From Pseudomonas sp. WS 5079 (GTDB lineage: Bacteria; Pseudomonadota; Gammaproteobacteria; Pseudomonadales; Pseudomonadaceae): a stretch of 64,000 nucleotides of DNA. A program made the translations under genes and the position numbers. The notes below the pieces were generated by a model. It had not been told where the DNA came from, made no database searches, and was given only the letters and a program-made list of their open reading frames with translations. The stretch lies in NCBI RefSeq assembly GCF_012985465.1, contig NZ_JAAQWN010000013.1:1-64000 (forward strand). Direction: 5' to 3'. Of the stretch, positions 10,105 to 18,712 are shown one piece after another; the stretch's first letter is position 1, and each line of letters opens with the position of its first letter.

Positions 10105-11369
10105 GGCTGCGTAACGCCACAAGCCGCCCCACTTTACGTTCGGTCTTAGGTCGCGGGCACCTGAGTGTGGCGCTGTTGGCGGTCGCCATGGCCAGCGTGT
10201 CCCTGACCCTGCTGGGCGTGCTGGCCCTGCGGGTATATGCCGACCACAACCTGCACCTGATCGCCCGCTCGATCAATTACACCGTGGAAGCCGCGGTGGT
10301 GTTCAACGACCGCGTGGCGGCCACCGAAGCCCTGGCGTTGATTGCCTCCACGGAAGAGGTGGCCGAAGCCCGGGTGCTGGACCTTAATGGCAAAACCCTG
10401 GCCCATTGGGTGCGCCCGGAGACCGGGATGTTGTCCAGGGTCGAGCTGGAGCTGGCCCATACGTTGCTGGAAGAGGCCATCAGCCAGCCGATCCTGCACC
10501 AAGGCAAGCAGATTGGCACCGTTGAGTTGAGCGGTCACGGCGGTAGCCTGTTGCGCTTTTTGCTCAGCGGCCTGGCGGGGATCATTATCTGCACCGCCTT
10601 GAGTGGCTGGGTCGCGATTTACCTGGCGCGGCGCATGCTGCGTGGCATCACCGGCCCATTGCACAGCCTGGCCGACGTCGCCCACGCCGCGCGCAGCGAG
10701 CGGGCTTTCGACCGCCGCGTGCCGCCGGCACAGATCGCCGAACTCGACAGCCTGGGCAATGACTTCAATGCCCTGCTCGACGAGCTTGAAGCCTGGCAAA
10801 CCCACCTGCAAAGTGAAAACGAAACCCTCGCCCACCAGGCCAGCCATGACAGCCTGACCGGGCTGCCCAACCGCGCCTTCTTCGAGGGCCGCCTGATCCG
10901 GGCCTTGCGCAGTGCGGCCAAGCTCAACGAACGGGTGGCGGTGCTGTTCCTCGACAGTGACCGCTTCAAAGACATCAACGACAACTTCGGGCATGCCGCC
11001 GGTGACGCGGTACTGGTGGCCGTCGCCGCGCGCGTACGGGCGCAACTGCGCGAGAGCGACCTGGTGGCGCGCCTGGGCGGCGATGAGTTCGCCATCCTGC
11101 TCTCGCCCCTGCACAAGCTTGAAGATGCCCAGCGCATCGCCGACAAAATCATCGCCAGCATGGACCAGCCCATCCCGCTGCCGGGCAACACCGAAGTGTT
11201 GACCTCACTCAGTATCGGTATCGCGGTTTATCCCGATCATGGCGCCACTCCCGGCGCCCTGCTCAATGCCGCCGATGCGGCGATGTACCAGGCCAAACGC
11301 CTTTCCCAGGGCGGCCAGCACACGGCGGAGTCGGAGCACCCCGCTGCCAACGTTCAACACAGGAGTTGA
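10101..11369 (+). CDS. yfiN: YfiN (TpbB) membrane diguanylate cyclase
   Basis: YfiN makes cyclic di-GMP from two GTP and promotes exopolysaccharide, biofilm and small-colony-variant growth. The 422-residue protein has a transmembrane helix at about 14-36, a periplasmic sensor of about 115 residues, a second helix at about 153-174 leading into a HAMP-like linker, and a GGDEF domain. The active site reads GGDEF at 326-330. Five residues before it is RESD, an RxxD product-inhibition site. Both are intact, so the enzyme should be active and feedback-controlled. It overlaps yfiR by 4 bases and is followed 4 bases later by yfiB. YfiR in the periplasm represses it; YfiB in the outer membrane relieves that repression. 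Confidence 0.94.
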   Translation: MRLRNATSRPTLRSVLGRGHLSVALLAVAMASVSLTLLGVLALRVYADHNLHLIARSINYTVEAAVVFNDRVAATEALALIASTEEVAEARVLDLNGKTLAHWVRPETGMLSRVELELAHTLLEEAISQPILHQGKQIGTVELSGHGGSLLRFLLSGLAGIIICTALSGWVAIYLARRMLRGITGPLHSLADVAHAARSERAFDRRVPPAQIAELDSLGNDFNALLDELEAWQTHLQSENETLAHQASHDSLTGLPNRAFFEGRLIRALRSAAKLNERVAVLFLDSDRFKDINDNFGHAAGDAVLVAVAARVRAQLRESDLVARLGGDEFAILLSPLHKLEDAQRIADKIIASMDQPIPLPGNTEVLTSLSIGIAVYPDHGATPGALLNAADAAMYQAKRLSQGGQHTAESEHPAANVQHRS

Positions 11370-11373
11370 TCCC

Positions 11374-11865
11374 TTGTTTGCTAACACACGTGTTCTCTTT
11401 ATCACCTTGTTTATCGCGCTGCTGGCGCTGAGCGGCTGCCAGACCGCCCCGCCCAAGGGCCTGACACCGGCGCAAGTGGCGGTGCTCAAGCAACAAGGCT
11501 TCGAACTGACCGACGAAGGCTGGGCGTTTGGCCTGTCGGGCAAAGTGCTGTTTGGCAGCGACGTCGAAAAGCTCAACAAACCCAGCACCGAGATCGTCGA
11601 ACGCATCGGCAAGGCCCTCACCGGCGTGGGCATCGAACGTGTACGCGTAGACGGGCACACCGACGCTTCGGGCAAGGAAGCCTACAACCAGCAACTGTCC
11701 CTGCGCCGGGCGAAAAGCGTGGGCAAGGTCTTGGTGGACGTGGGTATGAAGGAGGAAAACGTGCAACTGCGTGGCCTGGGCAGTAGCGAGCCGGTGGCCT
11801 CCAACAGCACTGCCGCGGGCCGTACCGAGAACCGCCGGGTATCGATTGTAGTGATCGCCGACTGA
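11374..11865 (+). CDS. yfiB: YfiB, OmpA-like outer-membrane lipoprotein, TTG start
   Basis: YfiB captures YfiR at the outer membrane and so releases YfiN. The best start is TTG at 11374. AGGAG lies 8 bases before it, and the resulting 163-residue protein begins with a lipoprotein signal peptide ending in the lipobox LSGC (Cys near residue 22). No ATG or GTG near that site gives a signal peptide; longer versions would run back into yfiN. The C-terminal half is an OmpA/Pal peptidoglycan-binding domain with VDGHTDASG and the later NRRVSIVV segment. The rare start codon may keep YfiB low relative to YfiR and YfiN, which is an inference. Confidence 0.92.
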   Translation: MFANTRVLFITLFIALLALSGCQTAPPKGLTPAQVAVLKQQGFELTDEGWAFGLSGKVLFGSDVEKLNKPSTEIVERIGKALTGVGIERVRVDGHTDASGKEAYNQQLSLRRAKSVGKVLVDVGMKEENVQLRGLGSSEPVASNSTAAGRTENRRVSIVVIAD

Positions 11866-11896
11866 GCCGACAGCTCGGCCTAACTGTGCAACCAAA

Positions 11897-12720
11897 CTGT
11901 GGGAGCGGGCTTGCTCGCGAAGGCGGTGGTTCAGCCGGGTATGTATTGACTGACCCAGCGCTATCGCTGGCAAGCCAGCTCCTACAGTTTTTTGTGTCGC
12001 CCCAAAACTGCGCCCGACGCTACTCACCTGTGGGAGCGGGCTTGCTCGCGAAGGCGGTGGTTCAGCCGGGTATGTATTGACTGACCCAGCGCTATCGCTG
12101 GCAAGCCAGCTCCTACAGTTTTTGTGTCGCCCCAAAATTCTGCGCCCGACGCCACTCAACTGTGGGAGCGGGCTTGCCCGCGAAGGCGGTGGTTCAGCCG
12201 GGTATGTATTGACTGACCCAGCGCTATCGCTGGCAAGCCAGCTCCTACAGTTTTTGTGTCGCCCCAAAATTCTGCGCCCGACGCCATTCAACTGTGGGAG
12301 CGGGCTTGCTCGCGAAGGTGGTGGTTCAGTCGGGTATGTATTGACTGACCCAGCGCTATCGCTGGCAAGCCAGCTCCTACAGTTTTTTGTGTCGCCCCAA
12401 AATTCTGCGCCCGACGCCATTCAACTGTGGGAGCGGGCTTGCTCGCGAAGGCGGTGGTTCAGTCGGGTATGTATTGACTGACCCAGCGCTATCGCTGGCA
12501 AGCCAGCTCCTACAGTTTTTTGTGTCGCCCCAAAATTCTGCGCCCGCCGCTACTCACCTGTGGGAGCGGGCTTGCTCGCGAAGGCGGTGGTTCAGCCGGG
12601 TATGTAGCGATTGACCCAGCGCGATCGCTGGCAAGCCAGCTCCTACAGTTTTTGTGTCGTCCCAAAATTCTGCGCCCGCCGCTACTCACCTGTGGGAGCG
12701 GGCTTGCCCGCGATAGCGGT
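11897..12720. repeat. tandem array of six ~132-bp REPIN units plus a partial seventh
   Basis: Unit starts (CTGTGGGAGCGGGCTTG) fall at 11897, 12028, 12160, 12292, 12425, 12558 and 12690, so the period is 131-133 bp. Each full unit holds a REP (GAGCGGGCTTGCTCGCG), a 40-base spacer (GGTGGTTCAG...GGTATGTATTGACTGACCC), an inverted REP (CGCTATCGCTGGCAAGCCAG, CTCCTAC) and a 35-40 base tail (TTTTTGTGTCGCCCCAAAA...). The seventh unit stops after the first REP at the stop codon of the next gene. Units differ by a few bases, for example TGCCCGCG for TGCTCGCG, and GACGC or GCCGC in the tail. This fills the space between the convergent yfiB and LysR genes, so it may also end transcription. Open frames across it are products of the repeat. 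Confidence 0.95.
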
Positions 12721-13668
12721 TCAGTCGGCAAACACCATCTCTCGCGTCTCGCCCATCAAAAGCCCCTGGTTCTGCTCCGTCACCTCACGGATGTAATCCC
12801 ACAACAACGTAATCCGTTTCAACTTGCGCAAATCCTCCCGGCAGTACATCCAGAACTGCCGCGTAATATTGATCTCCTCCCCCAACACCGGCAGCAGCCG
12901 CGAGTCCTGCGCCGCCAGGAAGCACGGCAAGATCGCCAGCGAACGCCCCTGCTGCGCTGCTACGTACTGCGCGATCACGCTGGTGCTGCGCAGGCTGGCG
13001 CTGGCGCCCGGGACGACATTGGCCAGGTACAGCAGCTCTGAGCTGAACGCCAGGTCATCCACATAGCTGATAAACGGATGGTCGGCCAGGTCGGCGGGGC
13101 GGCGGATGGGTGGGTGTTGGTCGAGGTAGTCCTGGGTCGCGTACAGCTGCAACTTGTAGTCGCACAGTTTGCAGCACACGTAGGGCCCGTGCTCCGGGCG
13201 CTCCAGGGCGATGACGATGTCGGCTTCGCGCTTGGACAGGCTGATGAAGTGGGGCAGGGGCAAGATATCCACCGAGATCGCCGGGTAGGTATCGACGAAG
13301 TGGCTCAGTTGCGGGGTGACGAAAAAGCTGCCGAAACCTTCGGTGCAACCCATGCGCACATGCCCCGACAGCGCCACGCCGGAGCCGGAGACTTGCTCGC
13401 AGGCCATGTGCAAGGTGCTTTCGATGGACTCGGCGTAACCCAGCAAACGCTGGCCTTCGTTGGTCAGGACGAAGCCGCTGGTCCGGGATTTCTCGAACAG
13501 CAGGGTGCCCAACGAGCCTTCCAGCGAGTTGATGCGCCGCGACACGGTGGTGTAGTCCACCGCCAGGCGCTTGGCGGCGACGCTGGCCTTGCGGGTGCGC
13601 GCCACTTCGAGGAAAAACTTCAGGTCATCCCAGTTCAGCGACCCTAAGGAGGTGATGTTTTTTTGCAT
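12721..13668 (-). CDS. LysR-family regulator divergent from mmsAB
   Basis: A 315-residue LysR-type transcription factor. The N-terminal winged helix contains WDDLKFFLEVARTRKASVAA and DYTTVSRRINSLE. A periplasmic-binding-like effector domain follows. The ATG at 13668 places the DNA-binding domain near the N-terminus; an in-frame start at 13749 would add 27 unlikely residues and use up the promoter region. It is divergent from mmsA with 131 bases between, the typical LysR arrangement, so it probably controls mmsAB in response to a valine catabolite. In P. aeruginosa the mmsAB regulator is an AraC-type protein, so the regulator type differs here. Its stop codon directly touches the REPIN array. 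Confidence 0.88.
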   Translation of the reverse strand: MQKNITSLGSLNWDDLKFFLEVARTRKASVAAKRLAVDYTTVSRRINSLEGSLGTLLFEKSRTSGFVLTNEGQRLLGYAESIESTLHMACEQVSGSGVALSGHVRMGCTEGFGSFFVTPQLSHFVDTYPAISVDILPLPHFISLSKREADIVIALERPEHGPYVCCKLCDYKLQLYATQDYLDQHPPIRRPADLADHPFISYVDDLAFSSELLYLANVVPGASASLRSTSVIAQYVAAQQGRSLAILPCFLAAQDSRLLPVLGEEINITRQFWMYCREDLRKLKRITLLWDYIREVTEQNQGLLMGETREMVFAD

Positions 13669-13799
13669 GTTGGACCGGCTTTTATGTGGGTTCTTATTGG
13701 AAGTTTGCACATCTATACTCCAAAAATCGTCCGAACGCCTCATCCTCAAGGCGCTTCACGCCTTGGCTCTCTGCATAACTACAAGATCTGGAGACCACA

Positions 13800-15326
13800 A
13801 TGAACGCATCGCTTACGTCTGCCGATACCACCGTGAAACAGGCCAAACTGTTGATCAACGGTGAATGGGTCGAGTCCAAGACCACCGAGTGGCAAGACAT
13901 CGTCAACCCGGCGACCCAACAAGTCCTGGCCCGTGTGCCCTTCGCCACGGCCGATGAAGTCAACGCGGCCATCGACGCTGCCCATCGCGCCTTCCAGACC
14001 TGGAAGCTGACGCCGATCGGCGCGCGCATGCGCATCATGCTCAAGCTGCAGGCGCTGATCCGTGAACACTCCAAGCGCATCGCCGTTGTCCTCAGTGCCG
14101 AGCAAGGCAAGACCATTGCCGATGCCGAGGGCGATATTTTCCGTGGCCTGGAAGTGGTCGAGCACGCCTGTTCCATCGGCACCCTGCAAATGGGCGAGTT
14201 CGCCGAGAACGTTGCCGGTGGCGTCGATACCTACACCTTGCGCCAACCCATCGGCGTCTGCGCCGGCATCACCCCGTTCAACTTCCCGGCGATGATCCCG
14301 CTGTGGATGTTCCCGATGGCCATCGCCTGCGGTAACACCTTCGTGCTCAAGCCTTCGGAACAGGATCCGCTGTCGACCCTGATGCTGGTGGAGCTGGCGC
14401 TGGAGGCTGGCGTGCCAGCGGGCGTGCTGAACGTGGTCCACGGTGGCAAGGATGTGGTGGATGCCCTGTGCACCCACAAAGATATCAAGGCCGTGTCTTT
14501 CGTTGGCTCGACCGCCGTTGGCACCCACGTCTACGACCTGGCGGGCAAGCACGGCAAGCGCGTGCAGTCGATGATGGGCGCGAAGAACCATGCGGTGGTG
14601 CTGCCCGATGCCAACCGTGAACAGACCCTCAACGCGCTGGTTGGCGCCGGTTTCGGCGCGGCTGGCCAGCGCTGCATGGCCACCTCGGTGGTGGTGCTGG
14701 TGGGCGCGGCCAAGCAGTGGCTGCCGGACCTCAAGGCCCTGGCGCTGAAGCTTAAAGTCAACGCCGGCAGCGAAGCCGGGACCGACGTGGGCCCGGTGAT
14801 TTCCAAGCGCGCCAAGGCACGCATTCTCGACCTGATCGCAAGCGGCGTGAAAGAAGGCGCCAAGCTGGAGCTGGACGGCCGCGACATCCAGGTGCCGGGC
14901 TTCGAGCAAGGCAACTTCGTCGGCCCGACCCTGTTCTCGGGCGTGACCACCGACATGCAGATCTACACCCAGGAAATCTTCGGCCCGGTGCTGGTGGTGC
15001 TGGAAGTCGATACCCTCGACGAAGCCATCGCCCTGGTCAACGCCAACCCGTTCGGCAACGGCACCGGCCTGTTCACCCAGAGCGGTGCGGCGGCGCGCAA
15101 GTTCCAGAGCGAAATCGACGTCGGCCAGGTGGGCATCAACATCCCGATCCCAGTGCCAGTGCCGATCTTCAGCTTCACCGGTTCCCGTGGCTCGAAACTC
15201 GGCGACCTGGGCCCGTACGGCAAGCAAGTGGTGCAGTTCTACACCCAGACCAAAACCGTCACCAGCCGCTGGTTCGACGACGACAGCGTCAATGATGGCG
15301 TCAACACCACCATCAACCTGCGTTGA
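13800..15326 (+). CDS. mmsA: methylmalonate-semialdehyde dehydrogenase (CoA-acylating)
   Basis: MmsA oxidises methylmalonate semialdehyde to propionyl-CoA with NAD+ and CoA, the last specific step of valine breakdown. It also acts on malonate semialdehyde. The 508-residue protein is a full aldehyde dehydrogenase. The substrate-side GITPFNFPAMIPLWMFP stretch typical of this CoA-acylating family is near residues 157-173, the NAD-binding FVGSTAVG near 237, and the catalytic Cys in AAGQRCMATS at 292. GGAG lies about 8 bases before the ATG. mmsB follows 14 bases later, forming an mmsAB operon divergent from a LysR gene. Confidence 0.95.
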   Translation: MNASLTSADTTVKQAKLLINGEWVESKTTEWQDIVNPATQQVLARVPFATADEVNAAIDAAHRAFQTWKLTPIGARMRIMLKLQALIREHSKRIAVVLSAEQGKTIADAEGDIFRGLEVVEHACSIGTLQMGEFAENVAGGVDTYTLRQPIGVCAGITPFNFPAMIPLWMFPMAIACGNTFVLKPSEQDPLSTLMLVELALEAGVPAGVLNVVHGGKDVVDALCTHKDIKAVSFVGSTAVGTHVYDLAGKHGKRVQSMMGAKNHAVVLPDANREQTLNALVGAGFGAAGQRCMATSVVVLVGAAKQWLPDLKALALKLKVNAGSEAGTDVGPVISKRAKARILDLIASGVKEGAKLELDGRDIQVPGFEQGNFVGPTLFSGVTTDMQIYTQEIFGPVLVVLEVDTLDEAIALVNANPFGNGTGLFTQSGAAARKFQSEIDVGQVGINIPIPVPVPIFSFTGSRGSKLGDLGPYGKQVVQFYTQTKTVTSRWFDDDSVNDGVNTTINLR

Positions 15327-15340
15327 TCAAGGAGACGACC

Positions 15341-16228
15341 ATGAAGATTGCATTTATCGGCCTGGGCAACATGGGCGCCCCCATGGCCCGTAACCTGATC
15401 AAGGCTGGCCACGCGCTGAACTTGTTCGACCTGAACCAGACCGTGCTCAAGGAACTGGCCGAATTGGGCGGCACCATCAGCGCCTCACCGCGCGCGGCAG
15501 CAGAAGGCGCCGAACTGGTGTTGACCATGCTGCCCGCTGCCGCCCATGTGCGCAGCGTCTGGCTGAATGAAGACGGCGTGCTCGCCGGCATCGGCAAAGG
15601 CGTGCCCGCGGTAGATTGCAGCACCATCGACCCGCAGACCGCGCGTGACGTGGCGGCTGCGGCAGCCAAGCACGGTGTGGCGATGGCTGATGCGCCGGTC
15701 TCTGGCGGCACGGGCGGGGCGCAGGCCGGGACGCTGACGTTTATGGTCGGCGCCACCCCGGAACTGTTCGCCACCCTGCAACCGGTGCTGGCGCAGATGG
15801 GTCGCAACATCGTGCATTGCGGTGAAGTCGGCACCGGGCAGATCGCCAAGATCTGCAACAACCTGCTGCTGGGGATCAGCATGGTCGGCGTCAGCGAGGC
15901 CATGGCCCTGGGCGATGCGCTGGGCATCGACACCCAGGTGCTGGCCGGCATCATCAACAGCTCCACCGGGCGTTGCTGGAGTTCGGACATCTACAACCCA
16001 TGGCCGGGCGTGATCGAGACCGCGCCGTCGTCCCGGGGCTATACCGGTGGGTTTGGCGCTGATCTGATGCTCAAGGACCTGGGCCTGGCCACCGAAGCAG
16101 CACGCCAGGCGCACCAGCCAGTGATCCTGGGGGCGGTCGCGCAGCAGTTGTATCAAGCGATGAGCCAGCGTGGGGAAGGAGGCAAGGACTTCTCGGCGAT
16201 CATCAACAGCTATCGCAAGCCTCAATAG
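15341..16228 (+). CDS. mmsB: 3-hydroxyisobutyrate dehydrogenase
   Basis: MmsB converts 3-hydroxyisobutyrate to methylmalonate semialdehyde with NAD+, supplying MmsA in valine catabolism. The ATG at 15341 has AAGGAG 6 bases upstream and gives 295 residues. The Rossmann nucleotide site GLGNMGAPMARN is at residues 7-18. The substrate loop DAPVSGGTGGAQAGTL is near 117-132, and the catalytic lysine lies in KICNNLL near 170. It sits directly after mmsA and is followed by a strong terminator shared with the convergent cupin gene. Confidence 0.95.
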   Translation: MKIAFIGLGNMGAPMARNLIKAGHALNLFDLNQTVLKELAELGGTISASPRAAAEGAELVLTMLPAAAHVRSVWLNEDGVLAGIGKGVPAVDCSTIDPQTARDVAAAAAKHGVAMADAPVSGGTGGAQAGTLTFMVGATPELFATLQPVLAQMGRNIVHCGEVGTGQIAKICNNLLLGISMVGVSEAMALGDALGIDTQVLAGIINSSTGRCWSSDIYNPWPGVIETAPSSRGYTGGFGADLMLKDLGLATEAARQAHQPVILGAVAQQLYQAMSQRGEGGKDFSAIINSYRKPQ

Positions 16229-16237
16229 GGGATTTTC

Positions 16238-16272
16238 CGGGAGCCCGCGTCGGGTGGGCTCCCGGGTTTTTC
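16238..16272. terminator. bidirectional terminator between mmsB and cupin gene
   Basis: CCGGGAGCCC and GGGCTCCCGG form a 10-bp stem around an 8-base loop, followed by GTTTTTCG. It separates two convergent genes. Confidence 0.85.
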
Positions 16273-16276
16273 GTGC

Positions 16277-16621
16277 TCAGGCAAACACGAAGTACTTACG
16301 CACCGTCTCGACCACTTCCCACGTGCCCTTCATGCCGGGCTCCACCACAAAGATATCCCCAGCGCGCAAATGGATCGGCTCCAGGCCGTCCGGGGTGATC
16401 ACGCAGTAGCCTTCCTGGAAATGGCAGTATTCCCACTTCACGTATTCCACGTACCACTTGCCCGGGGTGCAGATCCAGGTGCCCATGATCTTGCTGCCGT
16501 CTTCGCTGGTGTAGGCGTTGAGGTTGACGGTGTGCGGGTCGCCCTCGAGTTTCTGCCATTTGCAGGCATCCAGGACCGGCAGGGGATGGGTATCGCGCAG
16601 TACGGTGATCGGCTGGGACAT
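16277..16621 (-). CDS. small cupin-domain protein
   Basis: A 114-residue single-domain cupin of the Cupin_3 (DUF861/EutQ-like) type. It contains GTWICTPGKWYVEY, then EYCHFQEGYCVITPDGLEPIHLRAGD and FVVEPGMKGTW, the two usual cupin motifs. The strand pattern indicates a small beta-barrel, but the metal-binding histidines of enzymatic cupins are mostly missing: EYCHF offers one His. The function is unknown. Family members are often linked to amino-acid or amine catabolism. It is transcribed alone, convergent with mmsB, and a REPIN lies in its upstream region. Confidence 0.82.
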   Translation of the reverse strand: MSQPITVLRDTHPLPVLDACKWQKLEGDPHTVNLNAYTSEDGSKIMGTWICTPGKWYVEYVKWEYCHFQEGYCVITPDGLEPIHLRAGDIFVVEPGMKGTWEVVETVRKYFVFA

Positions 16622-16746
16622 GATGGCTCCAAGGCAGGGAAGTGAAGCCCAACCCTATAGCCCCGGGCCGGATGCCAGTGGTCTGAACTCGACACTGGGA
16701 TGCCCAGAAGCGCATTGGCATACGATCTTAAAACCTACGCCGACCC

Positions 16747-16835
16747 TGTGGGAGCGGGCTTGCCCGCGATGGCGGTGTGTCAGGTGCCGCATTTTTCACT
16801 GGTCCACTGCCATCGCGGGCAAGCCCGCTCCCACA
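16747..16835. repeat. REPIN (inverted REP pair)
   Basis: TGTGGGAGCGGGCTTGCCCG at the left is matched by its near-perfect inverse CGGGCAAGCCCGCTCCCACA at the right. The pairing continues as CGATGGC/GCCATCG around a loop of about 35 bases. The whole element can fold into one long hairpin and belongs to the same family as the array at 11.9 kb. Confidence 0.93.
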
Positions 16836-16909
16836 TTTGATCTGGGGTGGCTGATGGATCCATTCACTAATCAGACATTTCTTCGCAGTAAGTACGAAAG
16901 AAATCAGCC

Positions 16910-16929
16910 TTTGCGCTGGAATTCGCAAG
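16910..16929. promoter_or_regulatory. candidate KynR operator before kynBA
   Basis: TTTGCG, eight bases including GGAATT, then CGCAAG form an inverted repeat 55 bases before the kynB start. A similar site (TTTGCA-N9-TGCAAA, also with AATTC inside) lies 49 bases before kynU. KynR is an Lrp/AsnC protein, a family that binds such palindromes. The assignment is an inference from the pair of sites. Confidence 0.5.
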
Positions 16930-16984
16930 AATATTTACCGCTGGCCCTCGTATCATTCACTTTAGAAACAACCGAGAGCCTTGT

Positions 16985-17635
16985 ATGAATCCAATAAAAA
17001 CGTGGTGGGATATCAGCCCGCCCTTGAGCACCGCCACCCCGACCTGGCCGGGCGATACGCCCTTCCAGGAAGAACGCGTCTGGCAGTTCGGCCCCGAATG
17101 CCCGGTGAACGTCGGGCGCATCACCCTGTCGCCCCACACCGGCGCCCATGTCGATGCGCCGTTGCACTACAGCGCCGACGGTGCGCCCATCGGCGAAGTG
17201 TCGCTGGATGTTTACCTGGGCCCGTGCCGGGTCCTGTATTGCCTGGGCAGCGGCGCGCTGGTGCAGCCCGAGCAGTTGCAAGGTCGCCTGGATAACCTGC
17301 CGGAACGGGTGCTGCTGCGCACTTATCAACAGGCGCCGCTGACCACCTGGGATTCGAACTTCACCGCCGTCGCCCACGAAACCGTCGAGCTGCTGGCCAG
17401 CCTCGGCGTGCGCCTGATCGGCATCGACACGCCGTCCCTGGACCCGCAACAGTCCAAGACCATGGATGCCCACAACGCCGTCGCCCGGCATGGCATGGCG
17501 ATTCTCGAAGGTATCGTGCTCGACGACGTGCCGGAGGGCGATTACGAGTTGATCGCGCTGCCGCTGCGTTTTGCCAACCTCGATGCCAGCCCGGTACGAG
17601 CAATCCTGCGCCCGCTCAAGGAGCCCACGCGATGA
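16985..17635 (+). CDS. kynB: kynurenine formamidase (arylformamidase)
   Basis: KynB hydrolyses N-formyl-L-kynurenine to L-kynurenine and formate, the second step of tryptophan catabolism. The 216-residue protein belongs to the metal-dependent bacterial formamidase/cyclase family. It shows DISPPLSTATPTWPGD at the N-terminus, the metal-binding signature HTGAHVDAPLHY near residues 50-61, and the downstream GIDTPSLDPQ motif. The length is that of the family (about 210-220). Its stop overlaps the kynA start (ATGA), giving a coupled kynBA unit. The order is reversed relative to the pathway. Confidence 0.95.
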   Translation: MNPIKTWWDISPPLSTATPTWPGDTPFQEERVWQFGPECPVNVGRITLSPHTGAHVDAPLHYSADGAPIGEVSLDVYLGPCRVLYCLGSGALVQPEQLQGRLDNLPERVLLRTYQQAPLTTWDSNFTAVAHETVELLASLGVRLIGIDTPSLDPQQSKTMDAHNAVARHGMAILEGIVLDDVPEGDYELIALPLRFANLDASPVRAILRPLKEPTR

Positions 17636-18489
17636 GCCAGTGTCCTTTTTCCCCTGATTACCAGCCGCCTGAAGAGTGGCATAACGCCGAGCTGAATTTT
17701 TCCGAGTCCATGAGCTACGGCGATTACCTGGACCTGGGCAAAGTGCTCACGGCCCAGCACCCGCTGTCGCCGGACCACAACGAGATGCTGTTCATCATCC
17801 AGCACCAGACTTCCGAGTTGTGGATGAAGCTGATGCTCCACGAACTCAAGGCCGCCCGTGAGCACGTGCGCCTGGGTGAGCTGGCGCCGGCGTTCAAGAT
17901 GCTGGCGCGGGTGTCGCGGATTTTCGACCAACTGGTGCATGCCTGGGCCGTGCTGGCGACCATGACGCCATCGGAGTACAAGGCGATCCGCCCGTACCTG
18001 GGGCAGTCGTCGGGTTTCCAGTCGTTCCAGTACCGGGAAATCGAGTTCATCCTTGGCAATAAAAGCGCGGCGCTGTTGCGGCCCCACGCCCATCGCCCGG
18101 AGTTGCTCAAGGAGCTGCAAGTGGCGATTGCCACGCCGTCGCTGTATGACGAGGCGATCAACCTGATGATCAAGGCGGGCCTGGCGATTGACCCGCAGCG
18201 TGCGCAACGCGACCCGACGGCGCCCACGGTTCACGACGAATCCGTGGAGGCGGCATGGCGCGAGGTGTATCGCGATCCGAACCGTTACTGGGACTTGTAT
18301 CAGTTGGCCGAGAAGTTTATCGACCTGGAAGACTCGTTCCGCCAATGGCGTTTCCGCCATGTGACCACGGTGGAGCGGATCATCGGCTTCCAGCCAGGCA
18401 CCGGTGGCACTGAGGGCGTGGGGTACTTGCGCAAGATGCTCGATACGGTGCTGTTCCCCGAGCTGTGGCGGGTGCGTTCGACGCTCTGA
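17632..18489 (+). CDS. kynA: tryptophan 2,3-dioxygenase
   Basis: KynA is a cytoplasmic tetrameric haem enzyme that opens the indole ring of L-tryptophan with O2 to give N-formylkynurenine. The 285-residue protein has the conserved HNEMLFIIQHQTSELWMKL segment near residues 46-64. Its later FRHVTTVERIIGFQPGTGGT segment carries the proximal haem histidine and the substrate-binding GTGGT loop, followed by GVGYLRKMLD. It overlaps kynB by 4 bases and ends at a strong terminator, so kynBA is a two-gene transcript. The downstream enzyme gene kynU lies about 10 kb away beyond the ant/cat genes. Confidence 0.96.
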   Translation: MSQCPFSPDYQPPEEWHNAELNFSESMSYGDYLDLGKVLTAQHPLSPDHNEMLFIIQHQTSELWMKLMLHELKAAREHVRLGELAPAFKMLARVSRIFDQLVHAWAVLATMTPSEYKAIRPYLGQSSGFQSFQYREIEFILGNKSAALLRPHAHRPELLKELQVAIATPSLYDEAINLMIKAGLAIDPQRAQRDPTAPTVHDESVEAAWREVYRDPNRYWDLYQLAEKFIDLEDSFRQWRFRHVTTVERIIGFQPGTGGTEGVGYLRKMLDTVLFPELWRVRSTL

Positions 18490-18498
18490 TTGAAACCC

Positions 18499-18542
18499 AA
18501 CAAAAAGCCCCGGCACTCATTGAGTACCGGGGCTTTTTGTTG
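18499..18542. terminator. terminator after kynBA
   Basis: CAACAAAAAGCCCCGG and CCGGGGCTTTTTGTTG form a perfect 16-bp stem around a 12-base loop. Because both arms carry A/T tracts, it can end transcription in either direction. Confidence 0.93.
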
Positions 18543-18570
18543 GCAATGCATTCCTATTGTGACCCCGTTC

Positions 18571-18708
18571 ATGTGGGAGGCCGGGCTTGCCCTAATGCCC
18601 GTCAGTCAAGCGCAGATCCCCTGTAGGAGCGGGCTTGCCCGCGATGCAGGCGGCGCGGTCGTTCAGTTAGACCGAGTCGATGCCATCGCAGGCAAGCCAG
18701 CTCCTACA
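18571..18708. repeat. single REP followed by a REPIN
   Basis: A lone REP-like copy (ATGTGGGAGGCCGGGCTTGC) starts at 18571. From 18622 to 18708 there is a full pair: TGTAGGAGCGGGCTTGCCCG on the left and GCAGGCAAGCCAGCTCCTAC on the right. It lies between the convergent kynA and the permease gene. Confidence 0.88.
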
Positions 18709-18712
18709 CAGG

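Larger units (their letters stand above)
16622..16984. other. intergenic region between cupin gene and kynB
   Basis: These 363 bases hold no convincing gene. They contain the 5' flank of the cupin gene, a REPIN at 16747-16835, an AT-rich stretch, and the likely kynBA promoter with a TTGCG-N8-CGCAA inverted repeat at 16911-16928. Confidence 0.7.

Noticed and set aside
11897..12720. CRISPR array
   Set aside because: The units are about 132 bp and identical in the parts that would be spacers. The conserved palindromes are REP sequences, and no cas genes are near.
11886..12731. Open frames across the tandem repeats, with repeating peptide units
   Set aside because: The repeats are REPINs and the frames follow only from unit length near a multiple of three; there is no ribosome site.
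13779..15227. Open frame of 482 codons opposite mmsA
   Set aside because: It is an antisense shadow of a clear aldehyde dehydrogenase gene, His/Gln/Arg-rich and without recognisable motifs.
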